A stretch of 64,000 nt of DNA from JAEZDP01 sp964430855 (lineage in GTDB: Bacteria > Acidobacteriota > Vicinamibacteria > Vicinamibacterales > Vicinamibacteraceae), in contig CAYSHC010000009.1 of the NCBI GenBank assembly GCA_964430855.1, positions 1-64,000 on the forward strand, written 5' to 3'. The notes beneath the pieces were generated by a model. It saw only the letters and a program-made list of their open reading frames with translations, was not told the origin of the DNA and made no database searches. Shown here piece after piece: positions 1-7,080 of this stretch. Position 1 is the first letter of the stretch. The number at the start of each line of letters is the position of its first letter. A program made the position numbers and the translations under genes.

Positions 1-93
1 CTCGACGTCGCGTTCGGCGTCGCCGTGATCAGCTTCGTCGGGACGTGCGCGTTCGCGGCGTTCATCGAGCGCAGGAGCGAGGGACGTCGATGA
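1..93 (+). CDS. mrpF: MrpF/MnhF antiporter subunit, 3' end only
   Basis: This is the C-terminal 30 codons of a gene that begins outside the window. It reads from base 1 to a TGA at 91-93. The fragment is a hydrophobic helix (FGVAVISFVGTCAFAAF) followed by a short charged tail, as in the last membrane segment of MrpF/PhaF, a small subunit of Mrp multi-subunit Na+/H+ antiporters in the inner membrane. The next gene starts with an ATG that overlaps this stop, and that gene is recognisably MrpG. The order F then G is the usual Mrp operon order, and it is the main support for naming such a short fragment. Confidence 0.7.
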   Translation, partial: LDVAFGVAVISFVGTCAFAAFIERRSEGRR

Positions 94-443
94 TGACCGA
101 CGGCTTGTCCGTCCTGATGAAGGTGGTCGGCGTGGTCTTTGTCGTCGCTGCCGCCGTGGGGGTGATCCGGTTCGACGACCCCCTGCAGCGCATGCATGCC
201 TCGACGAAGGCCGGGACCGTCGGGGCGCTCTTCGTGCTGGTGGGCGTCGCGCTGGAGCTGGCAACGTGGGGAGCCGCGCTCGTATGCGTCGGGATCGTCG
301 TCTTCCTGCTGCTGACGATTCCGATTGCCGGTCACCTGCTCGGCCGCGCGACGTACGTGTCGGGCGTGAGGCTGACGAGTGCGGGCGGTCGGGATGCGCT
401 CGAGGGCGTTCTCGAGCGTCGTCGTTCCACGCTTGACGAATAG
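90..443 (+). CDS. mrpG: MrpG/MnhG Na+/H+ antiporter subunit
   Basis: This 117-residue membrane protein has three hydrophobic segments (about residues 8-27, 42-62 and 65-88). Between the first two is the signature region RFDDPLQRMHASTKAGT typical of the MnhG/PhaG family. MrpG is a small subunit of the hetero-oligomeric Mrp antiporter used in Na+ and alkali resistance. The start at 90 overlaps the mrpF stop (ATGA), indicating translational coupling; a second ATG directly follows. The C-terminal tail after about residue 100 is charged and variable. The TAG stop at 441-443 lies at the edge of a family-A repeat. The rest of the operon (subunits A-E) must lie to the left. Confidence 0.9.
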   Translation: MMTDGLSVLMKVVGVVFVVAAAVGVIRFDDPLQRMHASTKAGTVGALFVLVGVALELATWGAALVCVGIVVFLLLTIPIAGHLLGRATYVSGVRLTSAGGRDALEGVLERRRSTLDE

Positions 444-461
444 GCAGGGACGGCCGTCCCG
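438..461. repeat. Family A repeat, variant copy after mrpG
   Basis: The perfect palindrome GGGACGGCCGTCCC (447-460) follows the mrpG stop, which is read from TAGGCAGGGACGGC. A further GGCCGTCCC half-copy follows at 461-469. It is a shortened variant of the family seen intact at 511-538. Confidence 0.6.
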
Positions 462-510
462 GCCGTCCCTTGACGCCTCGACACGTGACGGGTCGCAGCG
501 GACGGCCTCG

Positions 511-557
511 GAGGACGGCTCGGAGAGCCGTCCCTACCAGGTCGTCCCTGCCTACTC
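511..557. repeat. Family A palindromic repeat between convergent genes
   Basis: GGACGGCTC (513-521) and GAGCCGTCC (525-533) form a 9-bp stem with a 3-nt loop, followed by CTACC. A degenerate CGTCCCTGCCTAC segment follows, and its CTA at 552-554 is the reverse complement of the permease stop codon. The repeat fills the space between convergent mrpG and the ABC permease. The stem could act as a bidirectional transcription terminator, although there is no T-tract. Confidence 0.75.
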
Positions 558-1301
558 CCAGCGGAAGAGGCGGGACGACAGCGCCAGGCACACGCCGAGG
601 ACCAGCGCGAGCGCGCCGATGTCACCGAGGTGCGCGAGCCAGCCGTGCCCCTGCCAGATGCCGCGCAGCAGCGAGACGCCGTAGGTCAGCGGCAGGACGT
701 GCGCGAGCACCTGGCCCGCGGGCGGCAGGGCCGCGACGGGCACGAACAGCCCGGACACGGCCAGCATCGGGTACAGCAGCAGCGCACCGAGCGGCTGGGC
801 GAATCGCGCCGTCGGGACGAGGCTCGCGATGAGGAACCCGATCGACAGGATGCAGAGCGTGACGAAGAGCAGCGCGAGGCCGAAGGAGACGAGCGGCACG
901 TCGGGCGGCACGGGGTAGTAGCGGCGCCCGACGACGACCATGCCCGCCAGCGAGATCGCGGTGAAGACCAGCTTGACGAGCACGTGCGCGCCGAGGATGG
1001 TGTGCGGCCGCAGCGGGGTTGCCCGGAGGCGCTTGAGGATGCCGCCCTCACGGTAGATGGCGATGATCGTCACGAGCGACTGCACGGCGCTCAGCGCGAT
1101 GAGCATCGCCACGAGGATCGGCAGGTCGCCGAGCAGCGCTGCCGCCATCGCCCCCGGCGGCCGGCCGCCGCGCCCGCCGAGTGCGCGGCTCAGCACGACG
1201 AAGAAGATCACCGGGATCACGACCGAGCCGACGACGCCCATCGGCTCCCGCACGAAGACCTTGATCTCGAGCCAGGTCAGCGTGAGCAGGCCGCGCCACA
1301 T
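552..1301 (-). CDS. ABC-2 type transporter permease
   Basis: This 249-residue integral membrane protein has about six hydrophobic segments, starting around residues 20-40 and ending around 222-243, and matches the ABC-2 (DrrB/YadH-like) permease fold. It contains the family's typical middle region of two charged stretches around EGGILKRLRATPLRP, followed by long hydrophobic helices. It starts 10 bp downstream of the ATPase gene on the same strand, so the two probably form an exporter with a two-domain permease dimer and an ATPase dimer. The substrate cannot be read from sequence; drugs, lipids and polysaccharides are all possible. The TAG stop is formed by a degenerate family-A repeat. Confidence 0.9.
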   Translation of the reverse strand: MWRGLLTLTWLEIKVFVREPMGVVGSVVIPVIFFVVLSRALGGRGGRPPGAMAAALLGDLPILVAMLIALSAVQSLVTIIAIYREGGILKRLRATPLRPHTILGAHVLVKLVFTAISLAGMVVVGRRYYPVPPDVPLVSFGLALLFVTLCILSIGFLIASLVPTARFAQPLGALLLYPMLAVSGLFVPVAALPPAGQVLAHVLPLTYGVSLLRGIWQGHGWLAHLGDIGALALVLGVCLALSSRLFRWE

Positions 1302-1311
1302 GTGAAAGTCC

Positions 1312-2223
1312 TCACTGACGGATGGACGTGCCGGTGACCTCGAGGAACACGTCCTCGAGCGTCGGGCCCTCGGTGCGGAAGTCGTCGACGGGCATGTGGC
1401 GTGCGGCGATGGCGTCGATCACGCGCGCCACGACCTCGCCGCGGCCACGGACGCGGATCCACGGCCCGTCCGTGCTGACATCGTCGACGCCGGGGATGGC
1501 CGCAAACGTCGCCGCCGCCGCCGTCTCCGACGTGCGCACGATCACGGTCCGCTCCGGGCAGTAGCGCGCGATGAGCTCGGCCGGCGTGCCGACGTCCCTG
1601 ACGCGCCCGTGATCGATGATGGCCACGCGGTCGCACAGGCGTTCGGCCTCTTCCATGAGGTGAGTCGTCAGGCACACGGTCTTGCCGCGCGCGCGGATGC
1701 CGCGCACGAGATCCCAGATCGCGCGCCGCGCCTGCGGGTCGAGGCCCGTCGTCAGCTCGTCGAGGAACACCAGGTCGGGATCGTTGATGAGCGCGAGCGC
1801 GATGAACAGGCGCTGCTTCTGGCCGCCCGACAGCGTCATGAACCACGCCTCGCGCTTGTCGGCCAGGCCCAGCTGCTCCAGCAGCTGGCCGCCGTCGACG
1901 GGCGCCCGGTAGAGCGACGCCCACAGCGCCACGGCCTCGCGCACCTTGACGCGCTTCTGCAGCTGCGCTTCCTGGAGCTGCACGCCGATGCGCCCCTGGA
2001 GCCGGCGGGCATCGCGGTACGGGTCGAGCCCCAGCACGCGGATGCGTCCCGCGTCGGGACGCCGCAGCCCTTCCACGCACTCGAGCGTCGTCGTCTTGCC
2101 GGCGCCGTTCGGCCCGATCAGGCCGAAGATCTCGCCCTCGCGAACGTCGAACGAGATGTCGTCGACCGCGACGGTGCGGCCGTAGCGCTTGCGGATCCCG
2201 GAGACCTCGACGACGGGCTGCAT
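1312..2223 (-). CDS. ABC transporter ATP-binding protein (DrrA-like)
   Basis: This 303-residue nucleotide-binding subunit carries Walker A GPNGAGKT (about 37-44), the signature LSGGQKQRL (about 132-140) and Walker B LVFLDE followed by LTTGLD. An H-loop lies in CLTTHLMEEAERL. The roughly 80 residues after the ATPase core resemble the C-terminal extension of drug and lipid exporter ATPases. It powers the adjacent ABC-2 permease. It starts 13 bp after the SRPBCC gene stop, so the three minus-strand genes look like one transcription unit. All catalytic motifs are intact. Confidence 0.93.
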   Translation of the reverse strand: MQPVVEVSGIRKRYGRTVAVDDISFDVREGEIFGLIGPNGAGKTTTLECVEGLRRPDAGRIRVLGLDPYRDARRLQGRIGVQLQEAQLQKRVKVREAVALWASLYRAPVDGGQLLEQLGLADKREAWFMTLSGGQKQRLFIALALINDPDLVFLDELTTGLDPQARRAIWDLVRGIRARGKTVCLTTHLMEEAERLCDRVAIIDHGRVRDVGTPAELIARYCPERTVIVRTSETAAAATFAAIPGVDDVSTDGPWIRVRGRGEVVARVIDAIAARHMPVDDFRTEGPTLEDVFLEVTGTSIRQ

Positions 2224-2236
2224 GCGGCGGCGGGGG

Positions 2237-2737
2237 TCAGGTCTCGCGGTCGGCCGTGGCGTGGACGCCCTCGAGGTAGTCGCGCAGCATGTGGAGCGAC
2301 TCGCGCCATCCCCCGGCGATCACGCCGTAGAACCGGCGCCACCGCGGGCTCCTGTCGCAGCCGCTCTGCCGCAGGGTCAGGCGCGTGCCCTCGGGCACCG
2401 CCTCGCACGTGACGTGGAGGGCCATCGGACCGATGGGGTCGCCGTCGGGCGGCAGCCAGTACGCGTCGGCCAGGAAGAACTCGCGGCCCTCGCGGTAGTC
2501 GATGACCGTGCCGTAGAACGTCCCGCCAAGGCGCCCGAGCACCGGATCCTCCACCTCCGTCGGAGCCCAGGTCAGCGCGTACACGCCGAGCGTGCGGGGC
2601 GTGGTGACGGAGCGCTCGACGCTCCACCAGTGCCTGAGCAGCTCCGGGTCGAAAAAGGCCGCCAGCACCTGGTCCGGCGGCGCGGCGACGACGACGGCAT
2701 GCTCGAAGCCTTCGGGGTCGGACCTCCACGGAGCCAT
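2237..2737 (-). CDS. SRPBCC-domain (AHSA1/START-like) protein
   Basis: This 166-residue protein of the START/SRPBCC ligand-binding superfamily has the AHSA1-like opening FEHAVVVAAPPDQVLAAFFDPELL followed by HWW. It also has the family's beta-strand rich centre (GTFYGTVIDYREGREF) and C-terminal helix (GGWRESLHMLRDYLEG). Such proteins bind hydrophobic ligands or act with sensors, and no specific role can be assigned. The ATG at 2737 is chosen because homology begins here and a -10-like CATACT ends 6 nt upstream. A longer in-frame extension upstream lacks family features and would overlap the divergent asd promoter. It is the first gene of the unit with the ABC exporter, so it may act in sensing or loading the exported compound. 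Confidence 0.8.
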   Translation of the reverse strand: MAPWRSDPEGFEHAVVVAAPPDQVLAAFFDPELLRHWWSVERSVTTPRTLGVYALTWAPTEVEDPVLGRLGGTFYGTVIDYREGREFFLADAYWLPPDGDPIGPMALHVTCEAVPEGTRLTLRQSGCDRSPRWRRFYGVIAGGWRESLHMLRDYLEGVHATADRET

Positions 2738-2762
2738 GGCGGGAGTATGACACGCCCTCGGC

Positions 2763-2792
2763 TTGACCTCGGAACGGGCGCGTCCGTATACT
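2763..2792 (+). promoter_or_regulatory. Sigma70-type promoter of the asd-dap operon
   Basis: TTGACC (2763-2768) and TATACT (2787-2792) are separated by 18 bp, a near-consensus housekeeping promoter. The predicted start is near 2799, which leaves only about 6 nt before the leader-peptide ATG. Confidence 0.75.
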
Positions 2793-2804
2793 GCCCCGGT
2801 CATC

Positions 2805-2888
2805 ATGACGGGGCGCATTACCACGATTACCATCACCCGAAAGCGGGACACCATGCCCGCGAGCGGGTGTGTCGTGTACGCGTCCTGA
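2805..2888 (+). CDS. Thr/Ile-rich leader peptide of the asd operon
   Basis: This 27-codon open frame starts at ATG 2805 and ends at TGA 2886-2888. Codons 2-16 include six Thr and three Ile codons, with the core RITTITIT at residues 4-11. The core is strikingly like the regulatory core of the enterobacterial ThrL leader peptide. Two of the Ile codons are ATT, which should be rare in so GC-rich a genome. There is no clear Shine-Dalgarno sequence and the predicted transcript start is only a few nucleotides upstream, so translation may be nearly leaderless. A GC-rich hairpin and an intrinsic terminator follow, then asd. I infer ribosome-mediated attenuation sensing charged tRNA-Thr and tRNA-Ile. 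Confidence 0.8.
   Translation: MTGRITTITITRKRDTMPASGCVVYAS
2856..2868 (+). promoter_or_regulatory. Candidate pause/anti-antiterminator hairpin
   Basis: CCCGC (2856-2860) pairs with GCGGG (2863-2867) inside the end of the leader frame. The 3' arm GCGGGT (2863-2868) is also complementary to ACCCGC (2929-2934) in the 5' arm of the terminator. It could therefore switch between sequestration, which permits termination, and antitermination. The pairing is seen; the switching is inference. Confidence 0.5.
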
Positions 2889-2926
2889 CGGCTCCGGACC
2901 TTCCGAGAGCTTGCCCGTGTACCGAG

Positions 2927-2962
2927 AAACCCGCCGCGCGGCCCGCGCAGGCGGGTTTTGTC
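2927..2962 (+). terminator. Attenuator terminator upstream of asd
   Basis: AAACCCGCC (2927-2935) pairs with GGCGGGTTT (2950-2958). The stem is extended by GCGCG/CGCGC around a GCC loop, with one bulged A, and is followed by TTGTCGTTT. It lies between the leader peptide stop and the asd start and is a strong intrinsic terminator. Confidence 0.8.
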
Positions 2963-2995
2963 GTTTCTGGCGGTACTGAAGAGGACTCATTCGCA

Positions 2996-4039
2996 ATGGC
3001 TCGCATCGACGTCGGCGTCCTGGGCGCCACCGGCACCGTAGGACAACAGTTCGTTCGGCTACTGGAGCGGCACCCCTGGTTCGACGCCACCTGGCTGGCC
3101 GGCAGTGAACGCTCGGCCGGCCGTCCTTACAGGGATGCCGCTTCCTGGAAGCTGTCCACGCCCATGCCCGAGGCCGCGGCCCGCCGCATCGTCGAGCAGC
3201 CCACTCCCGGCAAGGGGCCGAAGCTCGTGTTCTCCGCGCTCGACGCCGCCGTCGCCGGCGACCTCGAGCGCGCCTTCGCCGAGGCGGGGCACATCGTCGT
3301 CAGCAACGCGCGCAACTACCGCATGGACCCGCACGTCCCGCTGCTGGTCCCGGAAATCAACGCCGACCATCTCGGCATCCTCGACGCGCAGCGCGCCGCG
3401 CACGGCTGGAGCGGCGCCATCGTCACCAACCCCAACTGCTCGACCGTGTTTTTGGCCATGGCGCTGGCGCCGCTGCGTGCGCTCGGGCTGACCCGGACCA
3501 TCGTCACGACGCTGCAGGCGGTGTCGGGCGCGGGGTACCCCGGCGTGCCGTCGCTCGACATCCTTGGCAACGTCGTCCCGTTCATCGGGGGCGAGGAGGC
3601 CAAGCTCGAGTCGGAGCCGCAGAAGATCCTCGGGACGCTCCAGGACGGCCGCGTGGCGCCGCACGCCGTGAAGGTGAGCGCCCACACCACGCGGGTGCCC
3701 GTCATCGACGGCCACACCGAGATGATCTCGGTGGACTTCGAGCGCGAGGTGAGCGCCGACGAGATCAGGCAGGCCTTCGCCGCGTTCCGCGGCGTGCCGC
3801 AGGAACGGCAGCTGCCGTCCGCCCCGGCGCAGCCGCTCGTGTACCTGGAGGAGGAGAACCGCCCGCAGCCGCGCCTCGACGTCGAGCGCGACAACGGGAT
3901 GACGGTGTTCCTGGGCCGGCTGCGGCCGTGCGCGGTGCTGCAGCACAAGTTCGTCGCGCTTGGGCACAACACCGTGCGGGGGGCCGCCGGGGCGGCCCTC
4001 CTGAACGCCGAGCTGATGAAGGACGGAGGACTGCTGTGA
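2996..4039 (+). CDS. asd: Aspartate-semialdehyde dehydrogenase
   Basis: This cytoplasmic 347-residue enzyme reduces aspartyl-4-phosphate to aspartate semialdehyde with NADPH, the common step to Lys, Met, Thr and Ile. The N-terminal NADP-binding motif GATGTVG is at residues 10-16, the catalytic Cys is in NPNCST (C148), and the C-terminal His-containing segment is HTTRVPVIDGHTE. The EEENRPQPRLD region and length fit the archaeal/USG-1-like Asd subgroup. The ATG at 2996 has a GAGGA ribosome site about 10 nt upstream. The stop overlaps the lysC GTG start. It is the first structural gene behind a Thr/Ile leader and terminator. Confidence 0.95.
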   Translation: MARIDVGVLGATGTVGQQFVRLLERHPWFDATWLAGSERSAGRPYRDAASWKLSTPMPEAAARRIVEQPTPGKGPKLVFSALDAAVAGDLERAFAEAGHIVVSNARNYRMDPHVPLLVPEINADHLGILDAQRAAHGWSGAIVTNPNCSTVFLAMALAPLRALGLTRTIVTTLQAVSGAGYPGVPSLDILGNVVPFIGGEEAKLESEPQKILGTLQDGRVAPHAVKVSAHTTRVPVIDGHTEMISVDFEREVSADEIRQAFAAFRGVPQERQLPSAPAQPLVYLEEENRPQPRLDVERDNGMTVFLGRLRPCAVLQHKFVALGHNTVRGAAGAALLNAELMKDGGLL

Positions 4040-5475
4040 GCGCCGACGCACGAGACCCGCACGCGTCCACCGTCGTCATGAAGTTCGGCGGGACCTCGGT
4101 GAAGGACGCCGAGGCCATCCGCCGGGTCGGGGGCATCGTCCATCGCGAGATGCAGCGCTCGGGGTCGCCCATCGTCGTGGTCTCGGCCATGTCGGGCGTC
4201 ACCGACCAGCTGCTCTCGGCTGTCGCGTGCGCCGACGCCGGCGACACCGACGCGGCCATCGCGCACATCTGGACGATCCGCGATCGTCACCGCGCCGCGG
4301 TGGACGCGCTGCTGCCCGCTTCCGAAAGCGACGTCGTGCTCGACGCCATGGAGCAGGGCTGGCGCGACATCGTCGCCGTGCTCCAGGCGATGTCGGTGCT
4401 GCGCGAGGTGTCGCCGCGATCGCGCGACGCGGTGGTCGCCATGGGCGAGATCGCCAGCTCACGGCTCGTCGCGGCGGCGCTGCCGCACATGGGCGTGCCG
4501 GCCGAGTGGGTGGACGTCCGCACCGTGCTCGTCACCGACGACAGCCACGGGGCCGCCATGCCGGACCTGGCGCTGACGTCACAGCGGCTGCGCGAACTCG
4601 TCGTGCCGCACATCGTCGGCGGGAAGGCCGTCGTCCTTGGCGGCTTTGTCGGCGCGACGCGGTCGGGCGCCACGACCACGCTCGGGCGCGGCGGATCCGA
4701 CTACTCGGCGTCGCTCTTCGGTGCGGGCATCCGCGCGGCGGCCATCCAGATCTGGACCGACGTCGACGGGATGCTCACCGCCGACCCGCGCATCGTCTCG
4801 GGGGCCCGCCCGGTGCCGACGCTGTCGTTTGCCGAGGCGTCCGAGCTCGCGTACTTCGGCGCCAAGGTGCTGCACCCGAGCACGATCGCGCCGGCGGTCA
4901 CCGACGGCATCCCCGTGCAGATCCTCAACTCGCACCGGCCCGACGTGCCGGGCACGACCATCACGGCCTCGCCGGAGCTGGCCGCCAGCCCGGTGACGGG
5001 CCTGGCGTGCAAGCGCGACATCACCGTCATCGACATCCGCTCGACGAAGATGCTGGCGGCGTACGGCTTCATGCGTCGCGTATTCGAGGTGTTCGAGCGG
5101 CACCGCACCTCGGTGGACGTCATCACCACGTCCGAGGTGAGCGTGTCGATCACCATCGACGACCGCCGTCACCTCGATGACATCGTGCGCGACCTCTCCG
5201 AGTTTGCCGAGGTCGTCGTGGACAACGAGATGGCGCTGCTGTGCGCCGTCGGCGAGCGGCTGCGGCTCGAGCCCGGCCTGAGCGCGCGTGTGCTGGGCGC
5301 GCTCGAGCCGTTCCCGCTGCGGATGGTGTCGCAGGCGGGCGCGCGGCGGAACCTGACCGTCGTGCTGCCGCAGCACGACCTCCAGGCCGCGATGTCGCTG
5401 CTGCACGAGCGCTTCTGCCTCGTCAACGACGCGCCGACGACCTCTCCTGCCCCGGTGGCCGAGGCGCTCGCGTGA
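4036..5475 (+). CDS. lysC: Aspartate kinase (monofunctional, ACT-containing)
   Basis: This 479-residue enzyme phosphorylates aspartate, the committed step of the aspartate family. The kinase signature KFGGTS is at residues 16-21, and TDVDGMLTADPRI is the conserved substrate-site region around residue 240. The C-terminal half carries two ACT-type regulatory regions, with the hallmark VDVITTSEVSVSI. No homoserine dehydrogenase domain is fused. The GTG at 4036 overlaps the asd stop (GTGA) and has GGAGGA 7 nt upstream. Longer in-frame extensions would run back into asd. Feedback inhibition by Lys and/or Thr is expected for the family but not provable here. Confidence 0.95.
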   Translation: MSADARDPHASTVVMKFGGTSVKDAEAIRRVGGIVHREMQRSGSPIVVVSAMSGVTDQLLSAVACADAGDTDAAIAHIWTIRDRHRAAVDALLPASESDVVLDAMEQGWRDIVAVLQAMSVLREVSPRSRDAVVAMGEIASSRLVAAALPHMGVPAEWVDVRTVLVTDDSHGAAMPDLALTSQRLRELVVPHIVGGKAVVLGGFVGATRSGATTTLGRGGSDYSASLFGAGIRAAAIQIWTDVDGMLTADPRIVSGARPVPTLSFAEASELAYFGAKVLHPSTIAPAVTDGIPVQILNSHRPDVPGTTITASPELAASPVTGLACKRDITVIDIRSTKMLAAYGFMRRVFEVFERHRTSVDVITTSEVSVSITIDDRRHLDDIVRDLSEFAEVVVDNEMALLCAVGERLRLEPGLSARVLGALEPFPLRMVSQAGARRNLTVVLPQHDLQAAMSLLHERFCLVNDAPTTSPAPVAEALA

Positions 5476-6167
5476 TACGCGCGCTGGTCTTCGGCCACGG
5501 CCGCATGGGGCGCCTCGTCGAGCAGCATGCGGCCGCGCACGGCGTGCAGGTGGAAGGCATCGTGACGCGCCGGACCGGTGCCGCCGAGTGGGAGCGCTGG
5601 TGGGCCGACCCCGTGGACGTCGCCATCGACTTTGCCACCGGCGAGGCACTCGTCGCCCACGTCGACGACCTCTGCCGCGCCGCGCGCACGCTCGTCATCG
5701 GCAGCACCGGCTGGGACGCGGACGCGGCCAGGGTGCGCGAGGCCGTCCACAGGCACGGGCGCGGCGCCGTCATCGCGTCGAACTTCTCGGTGGGGGCCCA
5801 CGTGCTCGAGGCCGCGGCCGTCGCCGCCGCCCGGCTGCTGGCCGACGCCGACGACTACGAGGCGTTCCTGCACGAGGCGCACCACTCGAAGAAGCGCGAC
5901 GCCCCGTCCGGCACCGCGAAGAGCCTGCTCGCGGCGCTCGCCGCTGCCGGCTACGGCCGCCACGTGGACGTCGCCGCCACGCGTGCCGGCCACATCCCCG
6001 GGGTGCACACGCTGGGCTTCGACGGGCCTGCGGAGACCGTGTCGCTGACCCACACCGTGCGCGATCGCGCGACGTTCGCGCACGGCGCCCTCCGTGCCGC
6101 CCGCTGGGTGCAGGGGCGCACCGGCGTGTTCACCATGAAGGACGTGCTCGGAATCTCCTATGCTTGA
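5472..6167 (+). CDS. dapB: 4-hydroxy-tetrahydrodipicolinate reductase
   Basis: This 231-residue enzyme reduces the dapA product with NAD(P)H in lysine and diaminopimelate synthesis. The nucleotide-binding loop GHGRMG is at residues 8-13, and the substrate and catalytic motif HHSKKRDAPSGTA is at about 137-149, with all key His, Lys and Asp residues present. It is a little shorter than many DapB proteins, mainly in the N-terminal Rossmann part. The GTG start at 5472 overlaps the lysC stop by 4 bp. Its 3' end overlaps dapA by 8 bp. Gene order again differs from the metabolic order (dapB before dapA). Confidence 0.93.
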   Translation: MIRALVFGHGRMGRLVEQHAAAHGVQVEGIVTRRTGAAEWERWWADPVDVAIDFATGEALVAHVDDLCRAARTLVIGSTGWDADAARVREAVHRHGRGAVIASNFSVGAHVLEAAAVAAARLLADADDYEAFLHEAHHSKKRDAPSGTAKSLLAALAAAGYGRHVDVAATRAGHIPGVHTLGFDGPAETVSLTHTVRDRATFAHGALRAARWVQGRTGVFTMKDVLGISYA

Positions 6168-7080
6168 TGCCATGGCCACGCCGCGAACCCCCTTCACCGG
6201 CTGCGGCACGGCGCTCGTGACGCCGCTTGCCGCCGACGCCTCGCTCGACGAACCTGCGATTGGCCGCCTCGCCAGACGCCAGGTCGAGCAGGGCATCCAC
6301 TTCGTCGTGCCCGTCGGGACCACCGGCGAGGCCCCCACGCTGTCGGCCGAAGAGCGCAAGCGTGTCATCGCGCTGGTCGTCGAGGCCGTCGAGGGCAGGG
6401 TGCCCGTGCTGGCCGGGGCAGGCGGGTACGACACCGCCGAGGTCGTCCGGGCGGTGGCGGAAGCCCGCGAGGCGGGAGCCGACGGCATCCTGTCGGTGAC
6501 GCCGTACTACAGCAAGCCGACGCAGGAAGGGCTCTACAGACACTACGCGACGATCGCCGCGAGCACGCCGCTGCCGATCATCCTCTACAACGTGCCGGGA
6601 CGCACTGGCTGCAACATCGAACCTGCCACGGTCGAGCGCCTTGCGGAGATCCCCAACATCATCGGCATCAAGGAAGCGTCGGGCAACGTGTTCCAGATCG
6701 CCGAGGTGCGCCGGCGCGTGCCCCGTCCCTTCCTGGTGCTGAGCGGCGACGACACGCTGACGCTGCCGGTGATGGCGCTCGGCGGCGACGGCGTCATCTC
6801 GGTGGCCGGCAACGAGGTGCCGCGCGAGATGTCGCAGCTGGTCGAGCACTGCGAGCGGAACGACTTCGCCGCCGCGCGCACGCTGCACGAGCGGCTGCTG
6901 CCGCTGCTCCAGGCGAACTTCTTCGAATCCAACCCGATCCCGGTGAAGGCCGCGATGGGCCTGATGGGCCTGCTGTCGCCGGTCTATCGCCTCCCGATGG
7001 TGCCGCCCTCCGACGCGACGCTCGCGCGGCTCGAGGAGGTGCTCCGTGCGCTCGGGCTTGCCGACAGGGCACACGCGTGA
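6160..7080 (+). CDS. dapA: 4-hydroxy-tetrahydrodipicolinate synthase
   Basis: This 306-residue TIM-barrel aldolase condenses pyruvate with aspartate semialdehyde. The GTTGE loop is at about residues 53-57, the catalytic Tyr is in YNVPGRTG (about 143) and the Schiff-base Lys is in IGIKEASGN (about K171). The last part (SNPIPVKAAMGLMG) is typical of the family. Two ATGs are possible, 6160 and 6172. The first overlaps dapB and is given here, while homology starts closer to the second. The stop overlaps the dapD GTG. Confidence 0.95.
   Translation: MLDAMATPRTPFTGCGTALVTPLAADASLDEPAIGRLARRQVEQGIHFVVPVGTTGEAPTLSAEERKRVIALVVEAVEGRVPVLAGAGGYDTAEVVRAVAEAREAGADGILSVTPYYSKPTQEGLYRHYATIAASTPLPIILYNVPGRTGCNIEPATVERLAEIPNIIGIKEASGNVFQIAEVRRRVPRPFLVLSGDDTLTLPVMALGGDGVISVAGNEVPREMSQLVEHCERNDFAAARTLHERLLPLLQANFFESNPIPVKAAMGLMGLLSPVYRLPMVPPSDATLARLEEVLRALGLADRAHA

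Noticed and set aside
2805..2962. A lysine riboswitch upstream of asd
   Set aside because: The region is only about 190 nt, contains a translated Thr/Ile-rich frame, and shows none of the five-helix lysine-riboswitch arrangement.
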